Shown here: positions 1 to 5,867 of the stretch, piece by piece
Position numbering within the stretch: position 1 is the stretch's first letter
How the letters are laid out: each line of letters begins with the position of its first letter
Assembly: GCA_019056875.1 (NCBI GenBank)
Contig: DXJA01000311.1
Span: 1-5,867 of the forward strand
Length of the DNA stretch: 5,867 nucleotides
Reading direction: 5' to 3'
Origin: Candidatus Jordarchaeum madagascarense
GTDB lineage: Archaea > Asgardarchaeota > Jordiarchaeia > Jordiarchaeales > Jordiarchaeaceae
Position numbers and translations under genes: made by a program
Notes under the pieces: model-generated
Told to the model about the DNA's origin: nothing
The model's database searches: none
Seen by the model: only the letters and a program-made list of their open reading frames with translations

Positions 1-6
1 ATATCC

Positions 7-43
7 TTTTTTCTTACTATAATTTTCAACATTTATTTTTTTT
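7..43. terminator. T-rich tracts, possible end of an upstream transcription unit
   Basis: There is a run of six T at 7-12 and a run of eight T at 36-43 in a very AT-rich stretch with no gene. Oligo-T tracts on the non-template strand are the usual archaeal termination signal, so these could end a plus-strand gene lying before the window. They could equally be plain AT-rich promoter surroundings for the next gene. Confidence 0.25.
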
Positions 44-62
44 AAGAAATATGAATATTTAA
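44..62 (+). promoter_or_regulatory. Candidate archaeal TATA region for the first radical SAM gene
   Basis: The sequence AATATTTAA at 54-62 follows an A-rich stretch that could serve as a BRE. A TATA box here would put transcription start near 83-86, giving a short leader of about 15 bases before the ATG at 99. The match is unexceptional in an AT-rich background, so this is a weak call. No good Shine-Dalgarno sequence lies before the ATG (only GTGAG at 91-95, too close), which suits a short-leader transcript. Confidence 0.3.
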
Positions 63-98
63 CTTCTTGGTTTGGGGTTGTTGAGTTTGAGTGAGAAA

Positions 99-1571
99 AT
101 GCCAACACTGAGCAGTATCGAGATTTTAAACTCCACGGTTAACCGGAGATATTCACGCTTCTTCCTTAAACGGTCGTCCGGCTTCTGTAAAAAGGATGGT
201 AAGACAAGGATTGAGGTGGCATTGGAGCTATACGCGGGTGCAAGAGATAAGGCCTGTTTTACCTGTTCCCACATTATTCGCCCAATGGTTGGGTGGCATA
301 TGCGAAATGGGGCGAAATCATTCGGGCTCAGCGAGGAGCTCGTTCAACAGCTGCTGCAGGACGGAAACTGGAGAAGAGGCGTGGCCAGTGTACTGCGTGG
401 GGTGGCAAGGTTTGGTGTGAATCGCCCATTTGTTCCGGGAGCACCCTTCCTAGTGGTTTAGAATTACACCTGGCTCTGTAATCTGAAGTGTAAGCATTGC
501 TACGCCACAGCCGGAAAAGCACGTCCCGATGAGCTCAACTCCAGTGAAGCAATTGAAACCGTGGAGAAACTGGCTGACGCAGGTGTATTAATAATCGCTT
601 TCTCGGGCGGAGAGCCCCTAATGCGGAAAGACTTCTTTGACACCTTAAAAGCAGTCCATGACCACGGCATGTACACTGCCATCGCAACAAACGGCACACT
701 CATAACAAAAGACGTAGCAAAACGAATCAAAGACAGTGGAGCGGGGTACGTCCAGATTAGTTTGGATGGGGCAAAGCCTGAGACTCACGACGGCTTCCGA
801 GGAGTATCAGGAGCCTTTGAGAAAACCATTAAGGGAATCAAGAATTGTGTAGAGCAGGAAATCTTTGTGGAGGTTTCAACCACCGGAACCAAGTACTCCA
901 AGGATGAAATACCAGAGATAATAGAGCTGTGCGAGCAGCTCAAAGTTCCCTGGTGGATGCTGTATAATTTCGTTCCCAGTGGTCGCGGAAGATTCATTGC
1001 AGAAAACGACCTCGAACCCTCCGAGAGGGAGGAAATCCTAAGACACTTATACCAGAGGCTAAAAACCAACAGTAAGGTGGAAGTCCTTTCCACAGCCCCC
1101 CAGTTTGCAAGAGTCTCACTCCAAGTGGAGAAGGAAACTAAGGAGAAGGCAGAAGACAACCTAATAATCATTCCCACACACTTTTACAACACCCGTCTCT
1201 ACGAGCAGCTCGTTGAGTTAAGCGATTTTATCGGAGGCTGCGGAGCAGGCAGGGTCTACTGTGCTCTTGACCCAGACGGAACAATAACCCCCTGCGTATT
1301 CTTCCCACTCCCTGTTGGAAACATAAGGAATGACAATTTTGAAGAAGTGTGGGGCAACCCGGTTTTTAAGGAACTGCGGGACAGGGACAAGCTAAAAGGT
1401 CAATGCGGGCAGTGCGAATACCGGTATGTGTGTGGAGGCTGCAGAGCGAGAGCCTACGGATACTTTGGAGAATACCTGGCACCAGACCCCGGATGCATAA
1501 ACAACCTTAATCTATGGGAAAAGCTGAAAACCAGTGAAAAGACATCTGAACCGCACTCCATAGAAATTTGA
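99..1571 (+). CDS. Radical SAM/SPASM-domain protein interrupted by one in-frame TAG
   Basis: This is a 490-codon reading frame in a single phase, broken only by TAG at codon 121. The N-terminal part (codons 1-120) has C30 and a C53-FT-C56 pair and ends in APFLVV, typical of archaeal radical SAM proteins with a cysteine-bearing N-terminal extension. The radical SAM core follows: CNLKCKHC (C127, C131, C134) binds the catalytic 4Fe-4S cluster and GGEP at 170-173 contacts SAM. The C-terminal SPASM-like region carries C381, C388, C399, C436, C439, C445, C448 and C466, enough for one or two auxiliary clusters. Such enzymes modify peptides or mature cofactors or haem; this substrate is unknown. ATG at 99 is preferred to TTG at 72. 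Re-initiation at GTG 561 would lose all three catalytic cysteines, so an annotation starting there would be an inactive fragment. No other stop or frameshift occurs. The gene could be recoded, recently inactivated, or carry a sequence error. Confidence 0.85.
459..461 (+). other. In-frame amber codon at a conserved tryptophan position
   Basis: TAG lies between GTT (456-458) and AAT (462-464), in the same phase as the homologous sequence on both sides. From memory of the family, the usual sequence is FLVVWNxT followed by the CxxxCxxC motif, so the expected codon is TGG and one G-to-A change gives TAG. No ATG, GTG or TTG lies between it and the first cluster cysteine at 477, so a functional enzyme needs this codon to be decoded. 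Confidence 0.9.
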
Positions 1572-1643
1572 ATAGGAATAGGAAAATTAATATTATCAAC
1601 ACGGTTTAACCAACAAAACGAGTTTCCAGTATAAAGTGTTTTA

Positions 1644-3257
1644 GTGGTGTGTTACTTGTCCGATGGGACTCCCATTATTCTTACCGCGGATAGAACTCTC
1701 ATGAGTAATTACGTGGGCGGCATGTTTCTCGGCTTCAGCTCATGTGTCCCAGCGGGCTTCATACCCCCCTACTTTTACTTTAAAATTTTCTGCCCTCCCG
1801 TAGATGTGAGCAGGGAGGGAGCTGCGGTGCTAGCCCCCTACGGGACACGAAAAATTGAGGCTGCTCTCCTCGAATACGGGTTTGATGAGAAAGACGTGAT
1901 GGTTGTTAGTCCCGAGCATCTTTCCCGAGCCCTTGGACCTGATACCAAAGTCGTTGGAATCACCGAGACTGATCCTATGGGAATAGGTCCTGCAACCACG
2001 ACTTTCCGAGGACTATTCGGCGGATATCCCCAAATGGCCTGGATGTTCCTGCAACTTCTACTTCGAATCCGTCTAAGCAAATATAAGCCCAAAATAATTG
2101 TGGGAGGCCCAGGAGCGTGGCAACTAGAAGAAGAGTATAATAGAAAAGTGCTGGGAATAGAATCTGTGGTAATCGGTGAGGGAGAAATTGTTGTACCTCC
2201 ACTCTTCGAAAAAGTGGTTAAGGGAAAAAATATCCCCGGAGTGGTGTATGGAGATCCTGTACCCGAAGAGAAGATACCGCTCATAAGAAGACCCGGTGTT
2301 TGCGGACTGGTTGAGATCGCTAGAGGATGTGGAAGAGGATGCAAATTCTGCACACCCACTCTTAAAAGTTTCAGATGCCAACCCTTAGACTACATTCTCA
2401 AGGAAGTGGAGATAAATGTTAGATTCGGAAACCCCTATATCCTCCTCCACGCGGAAGACATTTTAAGATACAAAGCCAAGGGCATTAAAATCAACAGGGG
2501 GGAGGTTCTCAAACTCTTCCAAACTGTAAGTTCACACCCCGGAGTTAAATCCGTGGAAATAAGCCACTTCGCACTAAGCTCCATTGCGGCCGCTCCAGAC
2601 CTCGTTGAGGGCATCTCGCATATCCTTGAGCTCGATTCTAAAAACTGGTTAAGTGGTCAGACAGGATTAGAAACCGGAAGCATTAGAATGATTAATCAGC
2701 ACATGCTAGGGAAATGCAAACCGTTCAAACCTGAAGAATGGCCAGATGTCGTAGCTCAAGCCTTTAGAGTTTTAAATGAAAATCACTGGGTTCCAGTCTC
2801 CACACTAATTTTGGGACTACCACACGAAACGGAAAAAGACATTTTCGACACCTTGCATCTCATCAGAGAATTGAGAAGCTTTAAGAGCATGATTGTACCC
2901 CTGTTCTTCGTAGCCATGGGAACTCTGGGAAAGGAAAAATCTTTCACACTTAACGATATGAAAGCTGCGCACACCGAACTCCTTCTCGAATGCTGGGAGC
3001 ACAACCTCAACTGGCTACCAGAGCTTGTCAATGAGTACCGGGGAATAAAGAGTCCACTCAGAAGAAAAGTTTTATCTCTAATCACGGGGTTTGCTTCCCT
3101 TTTTGCGAGACAAATATTTCAGATATGCCGAGAAGACTATGAGAACAACATCCAAAGTTTTATCAACGACTACAACACAGGAAAAGTCCGCAAAGGTCTC
3201 TTAAGATTCACCAAACTATTTGACCGATTCCAAAGACTCCGCAAAGAAAGCAAATAG
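1644..3257 (+). CDS. COG1032-type radical SAM protein with Rossmann-like N-terminal domain
   Basis: This 537-residue protein starts with a conserved-looking LTADRTLMSNY segment (13-23). A Rossmann-like domain of the kind that binds cobalamin in related enzymes follows at about 55-210, with VGGPGAW near 153-159 and GEGE at 178-181. I see no DxHxxG cobalamin-ligand motif, so cobalamin binding is uncertain. The radical SAM core has CGRGCKFC with C229, C233 and C236, then HAEDILRY from 269, GLETGS at 341-346 and GLPHETEKD at 391-399, all in the normal order. The last 80 residues are basic and unassigned. COG1032 members include lipid, tetrapyrrole and other C-C or methyl-transfer enzymes (archaeal GDGT ring synthases belong to this broad group), but the substrate here is not readable. 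The start is GTG 1644 or GTG 1647; an upstream in-frame TAA at 1632 limits extension, and no Shine-Dalgarno sequence is evident. The gene lies 72 bases after the SPASM gene and is likely co-transcribed. It ends in TAG, with a TAA 11 codons later. Confidence 0.88.
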   Translation: MVCYLSDGTPIILTADRTLMSNYVGGMFLGFSSCVPAGFIPPYFYFKIFCPPVDVSREGAAVLAPYGTRKIEAALLEYGFDEKDVMVVSPEHLSRALGPDTKVVGITETDPMGIGPATTTFRGLFGGYPQMAWMFLQLLLRIRLSKYKPKIIVGGPGAWQLEEEYNRKVLGIESVVIGEGEIVVPPLFEKVVKGKNIPGVVYGDPVPEEKIPLIRRPGVCGLVEIARGCGRGCKFCTPTLKSFRCQPLDYILKEVEINVRFGNPYILLHAEDILRYKAKGIKINRGEVLKLFQTVSSHPGVKSVEISHFALSSIAAAPDLVEGISHILELDSKNWLSGQTGLETGSIRMINQHMLGKCKPFKPEEWPDVVAQAFRVLNENHWVPVSTLILGLPHETEKDIFDTLHLIRELRSFKSMIVPLFFVAMGTLGKEKSFTLNDMKAAHTELLLECWEHNLNWLPELVNEYRGIKSPLRRKVLSLITGFASLFARQIFQICREDYENNIQSFINDYNTGKVRKGLLRFTKLFDRFQRLRKESK

Positions 3258-3333
3258 ATACCTACTTTCTCAAAGAATTTGTCTCGCCCTTAATTAAATT
3301 AATATTTAACAAGCCTAACAGGGAAATGCCAGT

Positions 3334-3360
3334 ATAGTTGCCAAAAATTTTGGCGATTAT
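3334..3360. repeat. Imperfect palindrome with perfect core GCCAAAAATTTTGGC
   Basis: The core at 3340-3354 is a perfect 7-1-7 inverted repeat. Allowing two G-T pairs, the arms extend to 13 bases on each side (3334-3346 and 3348-3360). It lies 77 bases after the stop of the second radical SAM gene. The one-base spacer suits a DNA site for a dimeric regulator better than a tight RNA hairpin, although an RNA stem with the A/T part looped out could form. Function is inferred, not shown. Confidence 0.55.
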
Positions 3361-3374
3361 TGTTTCAGAATTGC

Positions 3375-3390
3375 TCCATTCAGGAATGGA
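3375..3390. repeat. Perfect short palindrome TCCATTC-AG-GAATGGA
   Basis: The 7-base arms at 3375-3381 and 3384-3390 are perfectly complementary across a 2-base spacer, and an A-run follows. It begins 15 bases after the preceding palindrome. The octamer GATTATTG occurs just before and just after it (3355-3362 and 3395-3402), so the two form a small symmetric cluster. It may be an operator or part of a 3' end structure. Confidence 0.5.
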
Positions 3391-3520
3391 AAAAGATTAT
3401 TGCCCCGAATAGAAAACAAACAACTAAACCAAATCTAATTTTTAGAATAGTTTCGAGCGTATTTATCATTTTTATGACTGTAATAATGACCCCTCATACT
3501 TGAAGGTTCTTCAGCATTAT

Positions 3521-3536
3521 CGTAAAATTTATATAT
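3521..3536 (+). promoter_or_regulatory. Archaeal BRE/TATA promoter element for the ligase gene
   Basis: CGTAAAA at 3521-3527 followed by TTTATATA at 3528-3535 matches the purine-rich BRE plus TATA arrangement of archaeal promoters. Transcription would start about 24-27 bases past the box centre, near 3556-3560. That gives the ligase mRNA an untranslated leader of roughly 215 bases, long for an archaeal gene. Confidence 0.55.
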
Positions 3537-3749
3537 ATTTGCCGTAGAGATATGGCATTAATAAACGGGTATGGGCTTTATCTACTCAATGATTGGAGGA
3601 CTCCGGAGAAGTTAGAGAGGTGTACACATATAAAATCAGGGTTAAAGAGCCGAATACTAATAAACTGCAGCCAATCCTACCTCTGTTTCCGCCTAATCAA
3701 AAAGGTATGCATTAAGCAGGAGATTATAACGCTGGGAGACGGGTTCAGT

Positions 3750-3767
3750 CCTCAAAGATTGAGGGGG
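3750..3767 (+). promoter_or_regulatory. Ribosome binding site partly folded into a hairpin
   Basis: GAGGGGG at 3761-3767 is a good Shine-Dalgarno sequence, 7 bases before ATG 3775 and 4 bases before GTG 3772, and it favours the ATG. Its GAGG part is the 3' arm of a perfect hairpin, CCTCAA (3750-3755), loop AGA, TTGAGG (3759-3764), with a further possible T-G pair. The hairpin would hide the site and could limit translation or respond to temperature or a ligand. The pairing is seen directly; a regulatory role is inference. Confidence 0.5.
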
Positions 3768-3774
3768 TATCGTG

Positions 3775-5514
3775 ATGGGAGATTCGAAGAAGATAACGTT
3801 GAAACCGACTTACGCTGATAAACCTTGGTTGAAGATATACGATGAATTAGGGCTTCAGAGTAGTTTTGAATACCCTAAAATTCCGTTGTTTGAGTTAATA
3901 GACAGGGCTGCGAGCAAATACCCTGATAGCTCGGCAGCAGTATATATGGGGAGAGAATACACGTATAGAGAGCTCAAGTCCCATGTGGATAGGCTTGCAT
4001 CGGCTCTCGCTGAATTGGGAGTGAATAAAGGTGACGTCATTGGCGTGCAATTTTGGAATTCACCTCAGTTTATCATCAGCGTTTATGGTACCCTAAAAGC
4101 GGGAGCAATCGTCGGATTGTTCAACCCGTTGCTACCGCTTCCCGATCTTACTTACGTGCTTAAAATGTCAGGGGCGAAAGCGATAATCACACAAGATTCA
4201 AAGTTAGATGAAGTAGTCTCTATAAAGAGCGAAACAAAGCTTGAGCAGGTAATAATCACATCCCTCAAGGACTATTCGGCCGAAGAAGAACCAGAAATTA
4301 AAGAGATACAAGACGCCCTGCAACTAAGAAATTTGATAAGTACGGCTGAACCAAATCCTCCCAAAGTTGAAGTCGACCCAACGCAAGATTTGGCAGTTTT
4401 GATCTTCACCGGGGGCACAACAGGTGTACCTAAGGGGGTAATGCTCACCCACTACAACTTGACGACAAACATAATACAGACCTTTGGCCCGACCGCAGGC
4501 ATTATAATGGAAGCCTACCAAGGCGAATTCGCCGTACTGGGGTGCATACCGTTTTCCCACATCTATGGATTCACTTGCGCCATGAACTTGGCCCTAAACT
4601 GGGCGGGGAATTTGCTCCTAGTTCCCGACCCTAGGGACAATGAGATGATTTATCAACTCGTGAAAAAATATAATCCCCTTTTTACACCAGCTGTACCCAC
4701 GCAATTCATGCGATTGGCAGAAACTAAGGGTGTTGACCTAAAAGAGCTACTAGGAACTATCCCCTTCAGCGGCTCAGCGGCTCTCCCTCCTGAGGTCTCC
4801 AAAACGTATGAAAAGAAGGCGGATATACTCGTGAGTGAGGGCTACGGGTTATCCGAAACAAGTCCAGTCACTCACTCAAATTTCGTAACTATACTGAAGG
4901 GAGTCGGCATTGATCTTAACCTGCCACTTAAGCTCGGATCCATAGGTATACCAGTGCCCGACACAGAGGTAAGAATCGTCGACCTTGAAACCGGAACCCA
5001 AGATATGCCGGTTGGAGAATCAGGAGAAATGATTATCCGTGGACCGCAAGTTATGAAGGGATATTGGCCCACCTCGGGCAATGGTTTGAGGGACGGATGG
5101 GTATACACGGGAGACATCTGCAAGATGGACGAAGATGGCTACTTCTACGTGGTCGACCGGATGAAAGACATGATAAACGTTTCAGGCTACAAGGTGTACG
5201 GACGTGTGGTCGACGATGTCCTGTACGAGCATCCAGCCGTTTCTAGAGCAGCAGCAATAGGAATTCCTGACCCCAAGCGCCCGGGCAGCGAAAGGATAAA
5301 GGTATTCACCAGGCTTAGAGAGGGATACGAGCCCAGCAAACAATTGGAAGAGGATATCATCAGGCATTGTAAAGAACGCCTCCCACCCTACGCTGTACCC
5401 AAGTTTGTTGAGTTCAAGGAGGACTTGCCACTGACCGCTACCGAGAAGATATTCAAGAGAAAGTTACGGGAAGAGGAAATAGAGAAACAAAAGACAAGAA
5501 GCCAAGCAGTTTAA
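3775..5514 (+). CDS. AMP-forming acyl-CoA ligase (long-chain fatty acid / 4-coumarate CoA ligase-like)
   Basis: The 579-residue cytosolic enzyme belongs to the ANL adenylating superfamily: it activates a carboxylic acid with ATP to an acyl-adenylate and transfers it to CoA. All core motifs are present in order: P-loop TGGTTGVPKG (212-221), FSHIYGFT (260-267), YGLSET (357-362), YTGD with ATP-ribose-binding D447, hinge-region R462 in VVDRMKD, and the C-terminal lysine K558 used in adenylation. Length is slightly above the usual 540-570, partly through an acidic insert near 160-185. Two oddities lie in the C-terminal domain: the common GYKVxPREVE is GYKVYGRVVD (471-480), and TGK before the lysine is TEK (556-558). 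Substrate chain length cannot be assigned; fatty, aryl or branched acids are all possible. ATG 3775 is chosen for its spacing to the Shine-Dalgarno sequence; GTG 3772 is the alternative. The 514-base gap and its own TATA element suggest separate transcription from the radical SAM genes. It ends in TAA. Confidence 0.93.
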   Translation: MGDSKKITLKPTYADKPWLKIYDELGLQSSFEYPKIPLFELIDRAASKYPDSSAAVYMGREYTYRELKSHVDRLASALAELGVNKGDVIGVQFWNSPQFIISVYGTLKAGAIVGLFNPLLPLPDLTYVLKMSGAKAIITQDSKLDEVVSIKSETKLEQVIITSLKDYSAEEEPEIKEIQDALQLRNLISTAEPNPPKVEVDPTQDLAVLIFTGGTTGVPKGVMLTHYNLTTNIIQTFGPTAGIIMEAYQGEFAVLGCIPFSHIYGFTCAMNLALNWAGNLLLVPDPRDNEMIYQLVKKYNPLFTPAVPTQFMRLAETKGVDLKELLGTIPFSGSAALPPEVSKTYEKKADILVSEGYGLSETSPVTHSNFVTILKGVGIDLNLPLKLGSIGIPVPDTEVRIVDLETGTQDMPVGESGEMIIRGPQVMKGYWPTSGNGLRDGWVYTGDICKMDEDGYFYVVDRMKDMINVSGYKVYGRVVDDVLYEHPAVSRAAAIGIPDPKRPGSERIKVFTRLREGYEPSKQLEEDIIRHCKERLPPYAVPKFVEFKEDLPLTATEKIFKRKLREEEIEKQKTRSQAV

Positions 5515-5525
5515 AGACCTTGAAC

Positions 5526-5546
5526 GCAAACTACTAGTAGATTTGC
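5526..5546 (+). terminator. Inverted repeat just after the ligase stop
   Basis: GCAAA (5526-5530) pairs with TTTGC (5542-5546), enclosing the perfect 10-base palindrome CTACTAGTAG (5531-5540) with one bulged A at 5541. As RNA it would form an 8-bp stem with a CUAG loop, beginning 12 bases after the stop codon. No T-run follows directly, so it may protect or process the 3' end rather than terminate by itself. Confidence 0.4.
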
Positions 5547-5582
5547 CTCCTATTAGACTGCTCGCCGCTGGATGGATGTAGA

Positions 5583-5621
5583 TTTTTTCGGTTATGGGTG
5601 TGTGGAGAAAGGAGAGTTTTT
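5583..5621 (+). terminator. T-tracts, probable terminator of the ligase transcript
   Basis: Six T at 5583-5588 and five T at 5617-5621, each followed by CGG, lie 70-105 bases after the ligase stop. Archaeal RNA polymerase commonly terminates at such tracts on the non-template strand. The call rests only on these tracts and their position. Confidence 0.35.
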
Positions 5622-5753
5622 CGGCTTCATTCGGCGAAATAGGGTGTTAGAGAAGCCGGTCGGGGAAGGCTAGTGGCGAAAGTAAGTTTGAGCTGGAAAA
5701 ATGCTTGAAATTGAAAAATAATCCCTAGAAACGGTTCTCCAGGAGAAGAGAAA

Positions 5754-5801
5754 ATGAATAATTCTCCGTTACACTCCCTATTGTGGTGTACTGTAGCATA
5801 A
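5754..5801 (+). CDS. Possible 15-codon micro-ORF with a Shine-Dalgarno sequence
   Basis: ATG at 5754 is preceded by AGGAG (5741-5745) at 8 bases, and the frame MNNSPLHSLLWCTVA ends at TAA 5799-5801. The Shine-Dalgarno sequence forms one arm of the perfect repeat TTCTCC-A-GGAGAA (5735-5747), much as at the ligase start. So short a frame easily arises by chance, and no family is recognised. It could be a leader peptide, the remnant of a gene start, or nothing. Confidence 0.15.
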   Translation: MNNSPLHSLLWCTVA

Positions 5802-5867
5802 ATAAGTGGACTAGGTGTTTCCTTGTAGTATTTGCCAATCGCTGATATTAAAAGACATCCCCTTAGG

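Larger units (their letters stand above)
3258..3771. other. 514-base intergenic region without a convincing gene
   Basis: This stretch separates the radical SAM pair from the ligase. It starts AT-rich, holds two palindromes (3334-3360, 3375-3390), then a strong TATA element at 3521-3536 and a leader of about 210 bases up to the ligase start. A second, weaker TATA-like string (CATATAAAAT, about 3626-3635) lies inside the leader. An 88-codon open frame at 3552-3818 runs into the ligase gene in another phase, with no recognisable domain and no clear ribosome binding site, so I do not call it a gene. I recognise no tRNA or known riboswitch. Confidence 0.6.
5515..5867. other. 353-base terminal non-coding region
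   Basis: No protein gene is supported here on either strand. It holds the post-stop inverted repeat, two T-tracts, a G-rich stretch at about 5640-5700 resembling no RNA family I can name, and a small nested inverted repeat at 5730-5770. The latter has AACGG/CCGTT outside and TTCTCC-A-GGAGAA inside. A weak TATA-like string (CATAAATAAG) near 5798-5807 could serve a gene beyond the window. Confidence 0.5.

Noticed and set aside
59..274. Minus-strand 71-codon open frame over the first gene
   Set aside because: It is antisense to a recognisable radical SAM N-terminal domain and shows no family features.
785..1177. Minus-strand 130-codon open frame
   Set aside because: It is antisense to the radical SAM core of the first gene and has no recognisable motif.
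561..1571. First radical SAM gene starting only at GTG 561
   Set aside because: This start would drop the CxxxCxxC cluster motif at 477-500, while homologous sequence continues upstream in the same phase through the TAG.
1838..2359. Minus-strand 173-codon open frame
   Set aside because: It lies wholly inside the well-supported COG1032 radical SAM gene; its Pro/Ser-rich composition is typical of a shadow frame.
3738..3766. GGGTTCAGTCCTC string resembling a tRNA T-arm
   Set aside because: No acceptor stem, D-arm or anticodon arm could be matched upstream; the stretch is better explained as the hairpin over the ligase ribosome binding site.
3552..3818. Plus-strand 88-codon open frame in the leader of the ligase gene
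   Set aside because: It has no recognisable domain, no clear ribosome binding site, starts at or before the inferred transcript start, and overlaps the ligase start by about 45 bases in another phase.
5640..5700. G-rich stretch considered as a structural RNA (RNase P or SRP RNA)
   Set aside because: The conserved core strings of either RNA are not present and no consistent fold is evident by eye.

Overview
The window looks archaeal. The proteins resemble archaeal radical SAM and acyl-CoA ligase families, arginine is mostly AGA/AGG and ATA isoleucine is common. The best promoter candidate is an archaeal BRE/TATA element, and T-rich tracts rather than classical bacterial hairpin terminators flank the genes. 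A mesophilic or moderately thermophilic member of the Thermoproteota/Bathyarchaeia or a methanogen-related lineage is possible, but the sequence alone does not settle the taxon.

Layout: an AT-rich leader (1-98) is followed by three plus-strand genes. The first (99-1571) is a radical SAM/SPASM protein with a cysteine-bearing N-terminal domain. It is continuous in one frame except for a single in-frame TAG at 459-461. That codon sits where I expect a conserved tryptophan, six codons before the first cluster-binding cysteine. The second (1644-3257), after a 72-base gap, is a COG1032-type radical SAM protein with a Rossmann-like N-terminal domain. After a 514-base non-coding stretch with two tight palindromes and a strong TATA element, the third gene (start 3772 or 3775, end 5514) encodes an AMP-forming acyl-CoA ligase. 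The last 353 bases hold no convincing gene, only inverted repeats, T-tracts and a 15-codon micro-ORF.

The two radical SAM genes are probably co-transcribed and may act on the same substrate, but that substrate cannot be read from the sequence. The ligase seems to have its own promoter and a long leader that ends in a hairpin covering its ribosome binding site. The main points for a second look are the isolated amber codon (recoding, recent nonsense mutation or sequence error), the tandem radical SAM pair, the two substituted motifs in the ligase C-terminal domain, and the hairpin-masked Shine-Dalgarno sequence. No tRNA, rRNA, CRISPR array, insertion sequence or attachment site was recognised.
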